This document shows positions 47,108 through 55,872 of a stretch of 64,000 nucleotides of DNA, piece by piece. Location of the stretch: assembly GCA_963721115.1 (NCBI GenBank), contig CAVRIA010000025.1:1-64000 (forward strand). The letters are read 5' to 3'. Numbering within the stretch: position 1 is the stretch's first letter; each line of letters opens with the position of its first letter. A program made the translations under genes and the position numbers. The stretch comes from CAVRIA01 sp963721115 (GTDB lineage Bacteria; Desulfobacterota; Binatia; HRBIN30; CADEER01). The notes under the pieces are model-generated. The model did no database searches, was not told where the DNA came from, and saw nothing but the letters and a program-made list of their open reading frames with translations.

Positions 47108-48814
47108 TCAGCCCAGCGGGCCCTGATAGACCTCGGTGAAACGCATCAGCAGCTCGAGCGGGATCGACAGGTTGGCCTCGCGGTCCGTCCGCAGGCAGAC
47201 CACGGCCGGACCCGCCGCCTCGCGGGCGCGCCGCAGCGCCGGCTCGACGTCCTCGAGTCGCTCCGCGTACTCGCCGTGGCAGCCGAGGCCCTCCGCCACC
47301 CGATCCCATCTCACCGTCCCCTGCTCGGTGCCGAAGGTGCGCCCGTACAGCATGCGCTCGTTCGGCTCCTCCATCGTCCAGGAGCCCTCCGCGAAGACGA
47401 TCGCCGTGATCTTCACGCCGTCGCGAGCCGCCGACTGCATCTCCATGAAGTTGAAGCCGGCGGCCCCGTCGCCGGTGACGCACACGACCTCTCGGTCCGG
47501 CGCCCCGAGCTTGGCGCCGATGGCAGAGGGGATGCCGGTGCCGAGCATGCCGAGCTCGAGGATGCTGTGGTACGAGCGCGGCCTGGTCGGCGGCAGACCG
47601 GAGTGCGCCCAGAGCGAGGTGTTGCCGCCGTCGGCGACGTAGACCGCGTCATCCCCGAACACCGCGCCGATCACCTGCATCGCGTGAGCGGGGTGGAGGC
47701 CCGGGCCCTTCCAGCTCGCGATCGGCGCCACCTGCTCGTCCCACCACGCCTGCGCCGCCGCACGGTAGCGCGCCAGGTCCGCCCCGTCGCGCGGACCAGC
47801 TCCTCTCTCGCGCAGCCTGCGCGCCACGCCCTCGAGCGCGTTCTTCACGTCGGCGACGATCCCCAGGGTGATCGGCCGGGTGACGCCGATGTGGCGCGGA
47901 TCGACGTCGATCTGGATCAATTTCTGATGCGCCGGATCTCCCCAGTACTTGTCGTACGGAAGATCCAGATTTCCGAGCCTCGACCCGGCGACGAGAACGA
48001 CGTCGGCCTCCCGCTTGACGACGTCGCCGCCACGGCCGAAGCCGAAGATCCAGTTTGGATGGTCGAGGGGAACCGACGACCGCCCCGCCATGGACGTCAG
48101 CACCGGACAGCCCAGCAGCCCGACCACGTCGAGCAGAGCGGCGTTCGCCTCGCCGCGATCGACGCCGGACCCCGCGACCACGAGCGGCCGCCGGGCAGCA
48201 GCGAGCAGCTCTGCGGCCTCTCCCAACTGGACCTCCGACGCCTGCGGGCGGGGCGGGCGGTAGGCGGACGGGGGCAGAATCGGCGCCGTCTGCTCGTCGC
48301 CCTCCGCATAGAGCACCGGAGCCGGGAGCTCGATGTGCACCGGCCCCGGCCGCCCCGTCCACATCTCGCGGAAGGCGAGGCGAACGACCTCCGGGATTCT
48401 GTCCCAGGAAAGGACGGGACCGCCCCACTTGACCACCGGCTTGAAAACGTCCAGCTGGTCCTGCCCCTGGAAGGTGGCGGGCGACGACGGATAGACGATG
48501 CCGAGGCGGTGCTGGGAGGTGATCGCCACGACGGGAACCCCCTCGTGCCGCGCCGTGATCACGCCCGGCAGCAGGTTGGCCGACCCGGGGCCGGGGTTGC
48601 CGAGGACGACCGCCACCTGACCTGTCGTCTTGTACAGACCCTCCGCCATGTGCACGCCGGCCGCCTCGTGCCGCACCGGCACCAGACGGATCCCGTTCGC
48701 CCCCAGACGGGCGAGGAAGGGATCGATCTCGGGAGACGGAAGGCCGAAGACGAACTTCACTCCTTCGTTGGCCAGACAGCGCGCGAGGAGCTCACCACCG
48801 TTGATTGCGCTCAT
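47108..48814 (-). CDS. Thiamine-diphosphate-dependent enzyme (acetolactate synthase-like)
   Basis: 568 residues from ATG 48814 (GAGGACC upstream). N-terminal Pyr domain: 'GVKFVFGLPSPEIDPFLARL', catalytic Glu50 in 'VPVRHEAAGVHMAEGL', and 'VAVVLGNPGPGSANLLPGV'. Central domain: 'RRPLVVAGSGVDRGEANAAL'. C-terminal PP domain: 'ILELGMLGTGIPSAIGAKLG' and 'VCVTGDGAAGFNFMEMQSAA'. The usual Asn-Asn that ends the ThDP motif is replaced by 'IVFAEGSWTM'. The fold is that of acetolactate synthase, oxalyl-CoA decarboxylase and hydroxyacyl-CoA lyase; the reaction is therefore a decarboxylation, lyase or ligation, not specified. No small ALS regulatory subunit is nearby. Confidence 0.88.
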   Translation of the reverse strand: MSAINGGELLARCLANEGVKFVFGLPSPEIDPFLARLGANGIRLVPVRHEAAGVHMAEGLYKTTGQVAVVLGNPGPGSANLLPGVITARHEGVPVVAITSQHRLGIVYPSSPATFQGQDQLDVFKPVVKWGGPVLSWDRIPEVVRLAFREMWTGRPGPVHIELPAPVLYAEGDEQTAPILPPSAYRPPRPQASEVQLGEAAELLAAARRPLVVAGSGVDRGEANAALLDVVGLLGCPVLTSMAGRSSVPLDHPNWIFGFGRGGDVVKREADVVLVAGSRLGNLDLPYDKYWGDPAHQKLIQIDVDPRHIGVTRPITLGIVADVKNALEGVARRLRERGAGPRDGADLARYRAAAQAWWDEQVAPIASWKGPGLHPAHAMQVIGAVFGDDAVYVADGGNTSLWAHSGLPPTRPRSYHSILELGMLGTGIPSAIGAKLGAPDREVVCVTGDGAAGFNFMEMQSAARDGVKITAIVFAEGSWTMEEPNERMLYGRTFGTEQGTVRWDRVAEGLGCHGEYAERLEDVEPALRRAREAAGPAVVCLRTDREANLSIPLELLMRFTEVYQGPLG

Positions 48815-48976
48815 TTGGTCCTCCCTCGGCCGCCGCCGGCGGCCGCATTCCGTCCGCACTCCAGTGATCGACATACCACATGCCGACCGCATTCCGGCAG
48901 GGCGGCAACCGCCGACGATCGTGGTGACGGATCGCATTGACACCGGCTCGTCGCCTCGGCCAAGCTCCGAGCCGCC

Positions 48977-49562
48977 ATGAAGATCGAGCCCGTCGTCCTG
49001 GAAGGCCGTCATGTCCGCCTCGAACCGCTCTCCCCCGAGCATGCAACCGCCCTGTGGGCGGTCAGCGACGACCCCGAGATCTATCGTTTCAAGCCCTATG
49101 TCCTGCGCTGCGAAGAGGACCTGCGGCGCTTCATCGGCGTCGCCCGCGCCGAGCTCGACGCCGGACGCGGGCTCTCCTTCGCGACGATCCTGAAGGAGAC
49201 GGGTGCGCCGGTGGGCTCGAGCAGCTTCGCCGCCGCCGATCCGCCGCACAGGCGCATCGAGATCGGAGGCACCTGGGTCACCCCGCCGCGGCAGCGCACC
49301 CCGATCAACACCGAAGCCAAGTACCTGATGCTGCGGCACGCCTTCGAGAGCCTCGCGCTGCCTGCGGGTCGAGTTCAAGACCGATTCGCTCAACGCCAAG
49401 TCGCGCAACGCCCTGCTTCGCATCGGCGCCGTCGAGGAGGGAACGCTGCGCAACCACATGGTGATGCCGGACGGGCGCAGCCGCCACAGTGTCTACTACA
49501 GCATCATCGCCGGCGAATGGCCCGCGGCGAAGGCGCGTCTCGAGGACATGCTCACCCGTTGA
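48977..49562 (+). CDS. GNAT N-acetyltransferase, RimJ/RimL-like (one frame break)
   Basis: Start ATG 48977. 'LEGRHVRLEPLSPEHATALW', 'RFIGVARAELDAGRGLSFA' and 'RRIEIGGTWVTPPRQRTPIN' are the first two-thirds of a RimJ/RimL-type GNAT ('IEIGGTWV' is the acetyl-CoA strand). An extra base near 49366 precedes the conserved end 'RVEFKTDSLNAKSRNALLRI', 'GAVEEGTLRNHMVMPDGR', finishing in a TGA at 49560-49562. About 194 residues when joined. The family acetylates small amines or protein N-termini; the target is unknown. It is divergent from the ThDP-enzyme gene. Confidence 0.88.
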
Positions 49563-49575
49563 GCCGCCGGCGAGA

Positions 49576-50340
49576 TCAGCGCACCCGCCCGGCGCGCAGA
49601 GCCTCGACCGGATCCATGTCGCGATAGGCCCGGCTGCCGTACCACGCGGCGGCGAGGAAGAACGCGCCGCTGATCGCGTTGAAGACGGCGATGGCACCGC
49701 TGTGACCGCCGCCGGCGGCGCCGAAGTTGGCAACCGCAATGCCGAGGTGGATGAGGAAGAACAGCAGACAGACGAACTGCACCAGGCGGATCCCCGCCCG
49801 CTGCCCCCACATCGAGGTGGGAAAGAGAGTGAACGTGAGCAGCAGGTGCCAGCCGGCCATGTGGACCGCCATCTTCAACGCCCAGTCGCCCGGCTCGCCC
49901 GCGGCACGCAGCACGTAGAGGTAGCTGGCGACGAAGCCGGCGCCCGATGCCGCCAGCGCCAGGGAGGCGTGAATCCAGGCCGAGCGGCTGGGGCGGGCCC
50001 GCAACGCGTCCTGCCGGCGCGCGGCGCGGCCCGACACCGTCACCTGGACATCGGGCGCGCCCCGTTCCGTGCTGGCCAGGCGCAGGGTCACGGACTGACC
50101 GCTCGCCGGCAAGCTCCCCTCTACCCCGCGCTCCAGCTCGCCGCGATTCCGCGCCTCGACGATCGCGGTGCCGTCCAGCACCAGGCGCCCGCCTTCGTAG
50201 CCGTAGTCGCTCTCGAAGGTCGCGCGCGGCCACCCCGGCAGCGGCAGGAGAAATCCGACCTCGAGCTCCGCCCGTTCTCCCGGCCGCTCCCGAGCCATCG
50301 CCCCGCCGCCCGCCAAACCTGTCCTCGCTCCGTCGCTCAT
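49576..50340 (-). CDS. Four-helix membrane protein with N-terminal beta domain
   Basis: 254 residues from ATG 50340. Residues 20-105 look like an all-beta cytosolic domain ('FESDYGYEGGRLVLDGTAI', 'VTLRLASTERGAPDVQVTV'). Four helices follow at about 122-142, 153-173, 180-199 and 211-229, then a basic tail. No conserved catalytic motif was seen. It resembles uncharacterised membrane proteins, but no family name is safe. It is convergent with the acetyltransferase (13 bp) and divergent from the flavin monooxygenase. Confidence 0.6.
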   Translation of the reverse strand: MSDGARTGLAGGGAMARERPGERAELEVGFLLPLPGWPRATFESDYGYEGGRLVLDGTAIVEARNRGELERGVEGSLPASGQSVTLRLASTERGAPDVQVTVSGRAARRQDALRARPSRSAWIHASLALAASGAGFVASYLYVLRAAGEPGDWALKMAVHMAGWHLLLTFTLFPTSMWGQRAGIRLVQFVCLLFFLIHLGIAVANFGAAGGGHSGAIAVFNAISGAFFLAAAWYGSRAYRDMDPVEALRAGRVR

Positions 50341-50585
50341 TCCCTACTTCACGCCCGCGCCGCCTCGGCCCCTCCGCGCGCCTACCCCGCGCCCCCCCTT
50401 CGCCGACCGGATCGGCGCTCCGTCGGCTGGCGGCCCGATGGACCACCTAACGCACGAGACCCCGCATGCGGTCAATCATCGGCTGGCGGCGTGGAGTGCA
50501 GCACTTTGCGCATCTCAGCCGGGTAGCGACGGGGTTTCGTCCCCGCGGACGTCGCGCTAGAAGTGCGGAGAGGGAGGATGTGATC

Positions 50586-52115
50586 GTGAATCGGACGCCA
50601 GCAGCAGAGGAGCCTACATCGCCGGGGAAGACGACCACCGTGGCGATCATCGGCGCGGGCTTCTCCGGAATCTGCCTCGCCATCCGGCTCAAGCAGGCGG
50701 GCATCGAAACGTTCACGATCTTCGAGAAGTCCGACGGCGTCGGAGGCACGTGGCGGGACAACAGCTATCCCGGTGCCGCCTGCGACGTCCCCTCGTTCCT
50801 CTACTCCTTCTCATTCGAGGTGAAGACCGACTGGTCGCGCAAGTTCAGCCCGCAACCGGAGATCCTCGAGTACCTCGAGCACTGCACGGACAAGTACGGC
50901 GTGCGATCTCACATTCGTTTCGAGACCGAGGTCGCCTCCGCCCGCTTCGACGAGGGCGAGGGAGTGTGGCGACTCCGAACCGCCCGCGGCGAAGAGCACA
51001 CGGCAAACGTTCTGGTCAGCGGCGTCGGTCAGCTCAATCGCCCCTACTACCCGGACATCCCGGGGCTGGCCGACTTCCAGGGCACTTCCTTCCATTCGGC
51101 GCGCTGGAACCACGCGCACGACCTCTCGGGCGAGAACGTCGCCGTCATCGGCAACGGCGCCAGCGCCGTCCAGATCATCCCGCAGATCGCGCCGCAGACG
51201 GCGCGGCTCTCCGTCTTCCAGCGCAGCGCCAACTGGATGCTGCCGCGCATGGACGCGGCATACAGCGAGAAGGAGCACCGGCGTCTGACCCGGCACCCGC
51301 TGCTGGCGCGTCTCTATCGGGCGTCGATCTGGGCACGTCTGGAAGCCCGCTGGCCGGCCTTCTCCAAGGACAGCTGGGTGGGGCGGAAGTTGGAGCGGTT
51401 CGCCCGCGAGGAGATGAGCCGCCACATCTCGGACCCGCATCTGCGCGAGGTCCTCACACCGACCTACCCGGTCGGGTGCAAGCGGATTCTGATCTCCGAC
51501 GACTACTACCCGGCGCTGGCGCGGGACAACGTCGAGGTCGTCACCAGCCCGATCCGCCGCGTGACCCCGCACGGCATCGTCACCGAGGACGGCAACGAGC
51601 GTCCGGTCGACACGATCATCTTCGCCACCGGCTTCCGGGCCAGCGACTTCCTGGCGCCCATGGACATCCACGGCACCGGGAACAGGACCCTGAACCAGGT
51701 CTGGAAGGACGGGGCGGAGGCCTATCTCGGCATGACCCTGGCCGGCTTCCCCAACTTCTTCATGCTGTACGGCCCGAACACCAACCTCGGCCACAACTCG
51801 ATCATCCTGATGATCGAGTGCCAGGTGCGGTACGTGATGCAGTGCCTGCGCCTTCTCGCGGAGCGCGATCTCGAGTCGATCGACGTGCGCCCGGAGACGA
51901 TGCGGCGCTACAACCAGGAGGTACAGCGCAGCCTGAAGAAGTCGGTCTGGGACACCGGCTGCGAGAGCTGGTACAAGAACGAGGCCGGCAAGATCACCAA
52001 CAACTGGCCGCACAGCACCGTCAGCTACTGGTGGCGGACGCGGCGGCCCGACGTCTCCGCCTTTCGGCTCGAGTCGCGCCGCGCGCGCCGCGACTCGATG
52101 ACGCGCGCCGCCTGA
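50586..52115 (+). CDS. Flavin-containing monooxygenase, Baeyer-Villiger type
   Basis: 509 residues from GTG 50586 (GGGAGGA at good distance; GTG 50580 is too close). FAD Rossmann 'VAIIGAGFSGICLAIRLKQ', 'FEKSDGVGGTWRDNSYPGAA', the BVMO fingerprint FxGxxxHxxxW in 'FQGTSFHSARWNHAHD', the NADPH Rossmann 'VAVIGNGASAVQIIPQIA', and 'DTIIFATGFRASDFLAPMDI'. It inserts oxygen next to a ketone or oxidises a soft heteroatom. The final 'NNWPHSTVSYWWRTRRPD' is typical of the group. Nearby genes (LLM oxidoreductase, SDR, ACADs) fit degradation of a ketone- or ring-containing substrate. Confidence 0.93.
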   Translation: MNRTPAAEEPTSPGKTTTVAIIGAGFSGICLAIRLKQAGIETFTIFEKSDGVGGTWRDNSYPGAACDVPSFLYSFSFEVKTDWSRKFSPQPEILEYLEHCTDKYGVRSHIRFETEVASARFDEGEGVWRLRTARGEEHTANVLVSGVGQLNRPYYPDIPGLADFQGTSFHSARWNHAHDLSGENVAVIGNGASAVQIIPQIAPQTARLSVFQRSANWMLPRMDAAYSEKEHRRLTRHPLLARLYRASIWARLEARWPAFSKDSWVGRKLERFAREEMSRHISDPHLREVLTPTYPVGCKRILISDDYYPALARDNVEVVTSPIRRVTPHGIVTEDGNERPVDTIIFATGFRASDFLAPMDIHGTGNRTLNQVWKDGAEAYLGMTLAGFPNFFMLYGPNTNLGHNSIILMIECQVRYVMQCLRLLAERDLESIDVRPETMRRYNQEVQRSLKKSVWDTGCESWYKNEAGKITNNWPHSTVSYWWRTRRPDVSAFRLESRRARRDSMTRAA

Positions 52116-52468
52116 GGACCTACCCCCGGGACACCCGGGTGGCCGCGGCGAAGACGCCGGCGGGAAGACCGCCGGGTCGAACGACCTCCCGGCGCCTGAG
52201 CCGGTCGGGCCGCCGGCGAATCCCAGAACTCGGACGGACGCAACCGAGCCCATCCCAGCGGTGATCCAAGCGGGCCGGTCCGGCATCACGCAGCCGCGCG
52301 CTGCCGGCTGGCATGTCTCTGGCACATCTCCACGGCATCGATATGTACCAGGTGCCTTCATCAGCGCGGTTCACCAGGAACGGGGCAAACGGCGGGCGGC
52401 TCGCTCGCCCGCCGGGCAGCAGAGATGCGGCGCTCGCCGTTCGCGGGCGACCGCGAGTGCCGATCCCG
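52116..52468. other. Gap between monooxygenase and acyltransferase genes
   Basis: About 350 bp. Just after the monooxygenase stop, near 52125-52143, the sequence holds two adjacent CCCGGG blocks that could pair as a weak terminator hairpin. The rest may be the 5' end of the acyltransferase frame, which stays open back to an ATG at 52313, but it lacks domain similarity. Confidence 0.35.
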
Positions 52469-53443
52469 ATGCTGAAGCCGCTCATCGATTCGCTCGACGC
52501 GGCGGTTCGCGCGCAGATTCACGTCGATCCGTTCCAGCGCGATCCGGACTCCATCCGGCGAGTCATGCCGCTGGTGAACGCCTTGAACACCTACTACGGA
52601 ACGGAGGTCCGTGGCTGGGAGAACCTGCCCGCGCGCGGCCCGATGCTCGTCGTCGGCAACCATTCGGGAGGGGCGGAAACCTGCGATTTTGCCTTCTTCC
52701 TGCAGAAATGGGTCGAGGTGCGCGGGGCCGAGGCGCCGCTCTACTCGCTCGCCTATGATCTCCTTTTCGCCAACCCGCTCCTGGCGTCGTGGTTCCGCCA
52801 CTGCGGTGTGGTGCCCGCAAATCCACAAAATGCACGCCGAGCTCTGGAGATGGGCGCGGCGGTGCTGGTCTTTCCCGGCGGCGACTACGAGGCCTACCGG
52901 CCGTGGAGCGAACGCAACACGATCGACTTCGGCGGCCGTCTGGGCTTCGTCGAGCTCGCCCTGCGGAGCGGGGTGCCGGTCGTTCCCATGGTCATCCACG
53001 GCGCGCATCAGTCGACCATCGTTCTGACGCGCGGAAGCCGCATCGCCCGAGTCACCGGACTGGGAAAGCTGCACGTCAAGATTTTTCCCTTCATCTGGAA
53101 CCTGCCGTTCGGCCCGACACCCGCCTTCGTGCCATCTGCGCAGCTCCCGGCGAAGGTCACCGTCCAGATCGAGAAGCCGTTGCGCTGGCAGCGCTCCGCC
53201 GGAAACCACGCACCTGCGCCGGCCGTGCTGCGAAGTCGCTATGCGGAGATCACTGCGCTCATGCAGAGGCGCCTCGATGCTCTGGCCGCGGAGCGGCCAT
53301 ATCCCGTTCTGTCACGGCTCGAGGAGCTGAGCCCGCTGAGCCTAGCCGGGCGCGCGCGCAAGTCGCTCGGATGGCGAAGGCGCCACCGTCCGGCGGAACG
53401 CTCTGTACGGACCGGGCACCCACCACGCCTCGCCTCCGCCTGA
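52469..53443 (+). CDS. Lysophospholipid/diacylglycerol acyltransferase (PlsC superfamily)
   Basis: 324 residues if started at ATG 52469; GTG 52457 and ATG 52313 are alternatives and none has a clear ribosome binding site. Acyltransferase block I is 'MLVVGNHSGGAETCD', with His followed by Asp at a longer spacing than the canonical HX4D. Block III is 'AVLVFPGGDYEAYRPWSERN', block IV 'GVPVVPMVIHGAHQ'. The 'FPGGxxE' variant marks the DGAT2/LPLAT-MGAT-like branch rather than standard PlsC. It could make wax esters or triacylglycerol. The Arg/Pro-rich C-terminus (after 290) is probably disordered. Confidence 0.85.
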   Translation: MLKPLIDSLDAAVRAQIHVDPFQRDPDSIRRVMPLVNALNTYYGTEVRGWENLPARGPMLVVGNHSGGAETCDFAFFLQKWVEVRGAEAPLYSLAYDLLFANPLLASWFRHCGVVPANPQNARRALEMGAAVLVFPGGDYEAYRPWSERNTIDFGGRLGFVELALRSGVPVVPMVIHGAHQSTIVLTRGSRIARVTGLGKLHVKIFPFIWNLPFGPTPAFVPSAQLPAKVTVQIEKPLRWQRSAGNHAPAPAVLRSRYAEITALMQRRLDALAAERPYPVLSRLEELSPLSLAGRARKSLGWRRRHRPAERSVRTGHPPRLASA

Positions 53444-53509
53444 AAGCCCCCCTGTTCGTTGCGCCGGGCGGTGAAACATGTGACTAACAGCGCGCATGGA
53501 GAGGCGCGC

Positions 53510-54532
53510 GTGTCACGTCTGAAGCTCGGCCTGCAGCTCGGCTACTGGGGCGCCCTGCCGCCGCCGGATCTCGTCGGCATCGTCCAGGAGGCCGAGCGGC
53601 TCGGCTACGACTCGGTGTTCACCGCCGAGGCCTGGGGATCGGACGCCTTCACGCCCCTGGCGTGGATCGGCGCCCACACCTCGAGGATCCGCCTCGGCAC
53701 CGCCATCGCCCAGCTTTCGGCCCGGACCCCCACGGCGACGGCCATGGCGGCGCTGACCATCGACCACCTGTCGAAGGGCCGCATGATTCTCGGGCTGGGA
53801 GTCTCCGGCCCGCAAGTGGTCGAAGGCTGGTACGGTCAGCCCTTCTCGAAGCCGATGGCGCGCACGCGCGAGTACGTCGGCATCATTCGACAGGTGCTGC
53901 GCCGCGAAGCGCCGGTGACCAACGCCGGGCCGCACTATCCGCTGCCCTACACCGGGCCCGGCTCGTGGGGCCTGGGCAAGCCGTTGAAGCCGATCACCCA
54001 CCCGCTGCGCCCCGACCTGCCGATCTTCCTCGGCGCCGAAGGGCCGAAGAACGTCGCCCTGGCGGCCGAGATCGCCGACGGCTGGTTTCCCCTCTACTAC
54101 TCGCCGTATCGCACGGAGGTCTACGCGGAGTCCCTGCGGCACGCCCGGCCGGGCTTCGAGATCGCGCAGATGGTGGTCACCAGCGTCAGCGACGACGTGC
54201 CGACCGCGCTGCTCCCGGTCAAGGCCATGCTCGGCTTCTACATCGGCGGTATGGGCGCCCAGAAGCGCAACTTCCACAAGGACCTGATGGCCCGCATGGG
54301 CTTCGAAGCCGAGGCGGCGAAGATCCAGAGCCTGTTCATGGACGGCAAGCGCGACGAGGCGATCGCCGCGGTGCCCGACCGCTTCGCCGACGAGATCTCT
54401 CTGGTCGGGCCGATCGAGCGCATCCGCGATCGCCTGCAGGCGTGGAGGGAGACGCCGATCACCACGCTCCTGATGGCGACCCAGGAGAGGTCCCTGCTCG
54501 CCACGATGGCCGAGCTCGTGCTCGGGTCGTGA
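53510..54532 (+). CDS. LLM-class F420-dependent oxidoreductase
   Basis: 340 residues from GTG 53510 behind GGAGAGG. Luciferase-like TIM barrel: 'LKLGLQLGYWGALPPPDL', 'AERLGYDSVFTAEAWGSDAF', 'RIRLGTAIAQLSARTPTATA', 'LSKGRMILGLGVSGPQVVEG', and the late 'LPIFLGAEGPKNVALAAEIA'. The 'GVSGPQVVEGW' loop is common in F420-using members, known mostly from Actinobacteria. F420 rather than FMN is inferred; no F420 biosynthesis gene is in the window. The substrate is unknown. It ends before a long inverted repeat. Confidence 0.9.
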   Translation: MSRLKLGLQLGYWGALPPPDLVGIVQEAERLGYDSVFTAEAWGSDAFTPLAWIGAHTSRIRLGTAIAQLSARTPTATAMAALTIDHLSKGRMILGLGVSGPQVVEGWYGQPFSKPMARTREYVGIIRQVLRREAPVTNAGPHYPLPYTGPGSWGLGKPLKPITHPLRPDLPIFLGAEGPKNVALAAEIADGWFPLYYSPYRTEVYAESLRHARPGFEIAQMVVTSVSDDVPTALLPVKAMLGFYIGGMGAQKRNFHKDLMARMGFEAEAAKIQSLFMDGKRDEAIAAVPDRFADEISLVGPIERIRDRLQAWRETPITTLLMATQERSLLATMAELVLGS

Positions 54533-54567
54533 GAGCCTTGGCCCAATCCGCCCAACCGCCCACCTCG

Positions 54568-54639
54568 GTTGTCGGTCATTGGGTTGTTGGTTGTTGGAGC
54601 TTCGGATTACCAACGACGAACAGCCAACTACCGACCAAC
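54568..54639 (+). repeat. Long imperfect inverted repeat of GTTGG/CCAAC type
   Basis: Two arms of 30 bp (54568-54597 and 54610-54639) flank a 12-bp loop; about 24 of 30 positions pair with two single-base offsets. The arms are T/G-rich then A/C-rich, unlike the surrounding GC-rich DNA. It lies 36 bp after the LLM oxidoreductase stop, where a terminator would be expected, but it lacks a T-run. Confidence 0.65.
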
Positions 54640-54704
54640 AAGCCGACATCCTCGCGCGCCTCGACCTTGACCCTCCCGCTCTCCTGTGAACATCTCTCGT
54701 CCCC

Positions 54705-55688
54705 ATGAGAGCCTCGATCTGGGCGGTAATCGCCGTAGCTCTGCTTCTCGGGATCGGCCTCGGCGCCTATCTGTTCGGCGGCGCGTTTCGTCACGAGGGA
54801 AGGCGGCGCATTTTCGTCTCCAACTACAAGAGCAATACCGTCTCCGTCGTCGACGACGATCTGGCGCGCGAGATCAAAGTGCTCGACGTCGGTGACTCGC
54901 CGGACGGCATGGCGATCCGGACGAACCCTCCGCTCGTCGCCGTGGCAAACGGTACGGATGACCGCGTCACCTTCATCGACCCGGTGTCCATGGAGATCGT
55001 CGGCACCGCCCCGGTCGGCGAGGCGCCCGAGGATGTCGCCTTCGGCGCCGGCGGCAAGCTGCTGTTCGTCGCCAGCACCAGCGACCGGGTGGTCAACGTC
55101 ATCGATCCGGACCGACGCCAGTCGGTGGGCGATCCCATTCCCTTCACCGACAAGCCGCGGCAGCTGGCCGCCTCTCCCGACGGCAAGCGCCTCTATGTTC
55201 TCCTGAGCGCCAAGGAAGGCAAGGTCGCCGCCGTCGATACGGCGACCCGGGCCGTGGTCGGAAAGCTCCAGATCGGCGGCTCCATCCGCAGCCTGGCCGT
55301 GACGCCGGACGGCCGCTACCTCATGGTCGGGCGCTTCGACAACGACACGGTGATCTCGGTGGACACGGCGTCGATGCTTCCCGCTCGCACGTACGCCGTC
55401 ACCACGGGCTACGGCATCGTCGTCCATCCGACCAGACCCCTTCTGTACTCGATGGCCAGCTTCGACGATGAGGTCGAGGTGCTGAACCTGGACAGTGGCA
55501 AGGTCGCCGGGCACTTCTCCTACGGCGGCTGGCCGACTTACAGCGCCATCACGCGCGACGGTCGCTACCTCTACGTCGTGCACGAGGATTCCGACAACGT
55601 CGCCAAGATCGACACCGCGACCAACCAGCTCGTCGTCAAGATCGCGGTCGGCGCCCAGCCCGGCAACGCGGTGATCTTCGAGCCCTGA
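54705..55688 (+). CDS. YVTN-type beta-propeller exported protein
   Basis: 327 residues from ATG 54705. An N-terminal signal or anchor ('AVIAVALLLGIGLGAYLFG', 7-25) is followed by six or seven repeats of about 42 residues of the 'IFVSNYKSNTVSVVDDD...DVGDSPDG' kind: 'ANGTDDRVTFIDPVSMEIVG', 'ASTSDRVVNVIDPDRRQSVG', 'GGSIRSLAVTPDGRYLMVG', 'YVVHEDSDNVAKIDTATNQL'. It is a soluble or anchored propeller in the periplasm, likely a binding scaffold; no active-site residues for lactonase or heme d1 use were seen. It stands alone and points toward a terminator for the opposite strand. Confidence 0.85.
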   Translation: MRASIWAVIAVALLLGIGLGAYLFGGAFRHEGRRRIFVSNYKSNTVSVVDDDLAREIKVLDVGDSPDGMAIRTNPPLVAVANGTDDRVTFIDPVSMEIVGTAPVGEAPEDVAFGAGGKLLFVASTSDRVVNVIDPDRRQSVGDPIPFTDKPRQLAASPDGKRLYVLLSAKEGKVAAVDTATRAVVGKLQIGGSIRSLAVTPDGRYLMVGRFDNDTVISVDTASMLPARTYAVTTGYGIVVHPTRPLLYSMASFDDEVEVLNLDSGKVAGHFSYGGWPTYSAITRDGRYLYVVHEDSDNVAKIDTATNQLVVKIAVGAQPGNAVIFEP

Positions 55689-55766
55689 AGCTCACCCGGT
55701 TGCGCTCGGGTTCGCAGTCAAAGGCGAAGGCTCGGACTGAGGGCTGAGGATCCTCGCGCCACAGAC

Positions 55767-55806
55767 AAAAAAAAGGGGGCACTCGCCTTCGCGGGCGAGC
55801 GCCCCC
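55767..55806 (-). terminator. Rho-independent terminator of the 55.9-kb secreted-protein gene
   Basis: Read leftward: a GC-rich stem of about 13 bp with a one-base bulge (GGGGGCGCTCGCC pairing with GGCGAGTGCCCCC) followed by eight T's (55774-55767). It could also stop rightward transcription from the propeller gene but lacks a T-run on that side. Confidence 0.85.
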
Positions 55807-55872
55807 TCGTCACCCGAGCCGCGGCGATCCCTCGGCACGGCAGCCGAAGGATCGGGCTCGTCCTGTCTTCGC

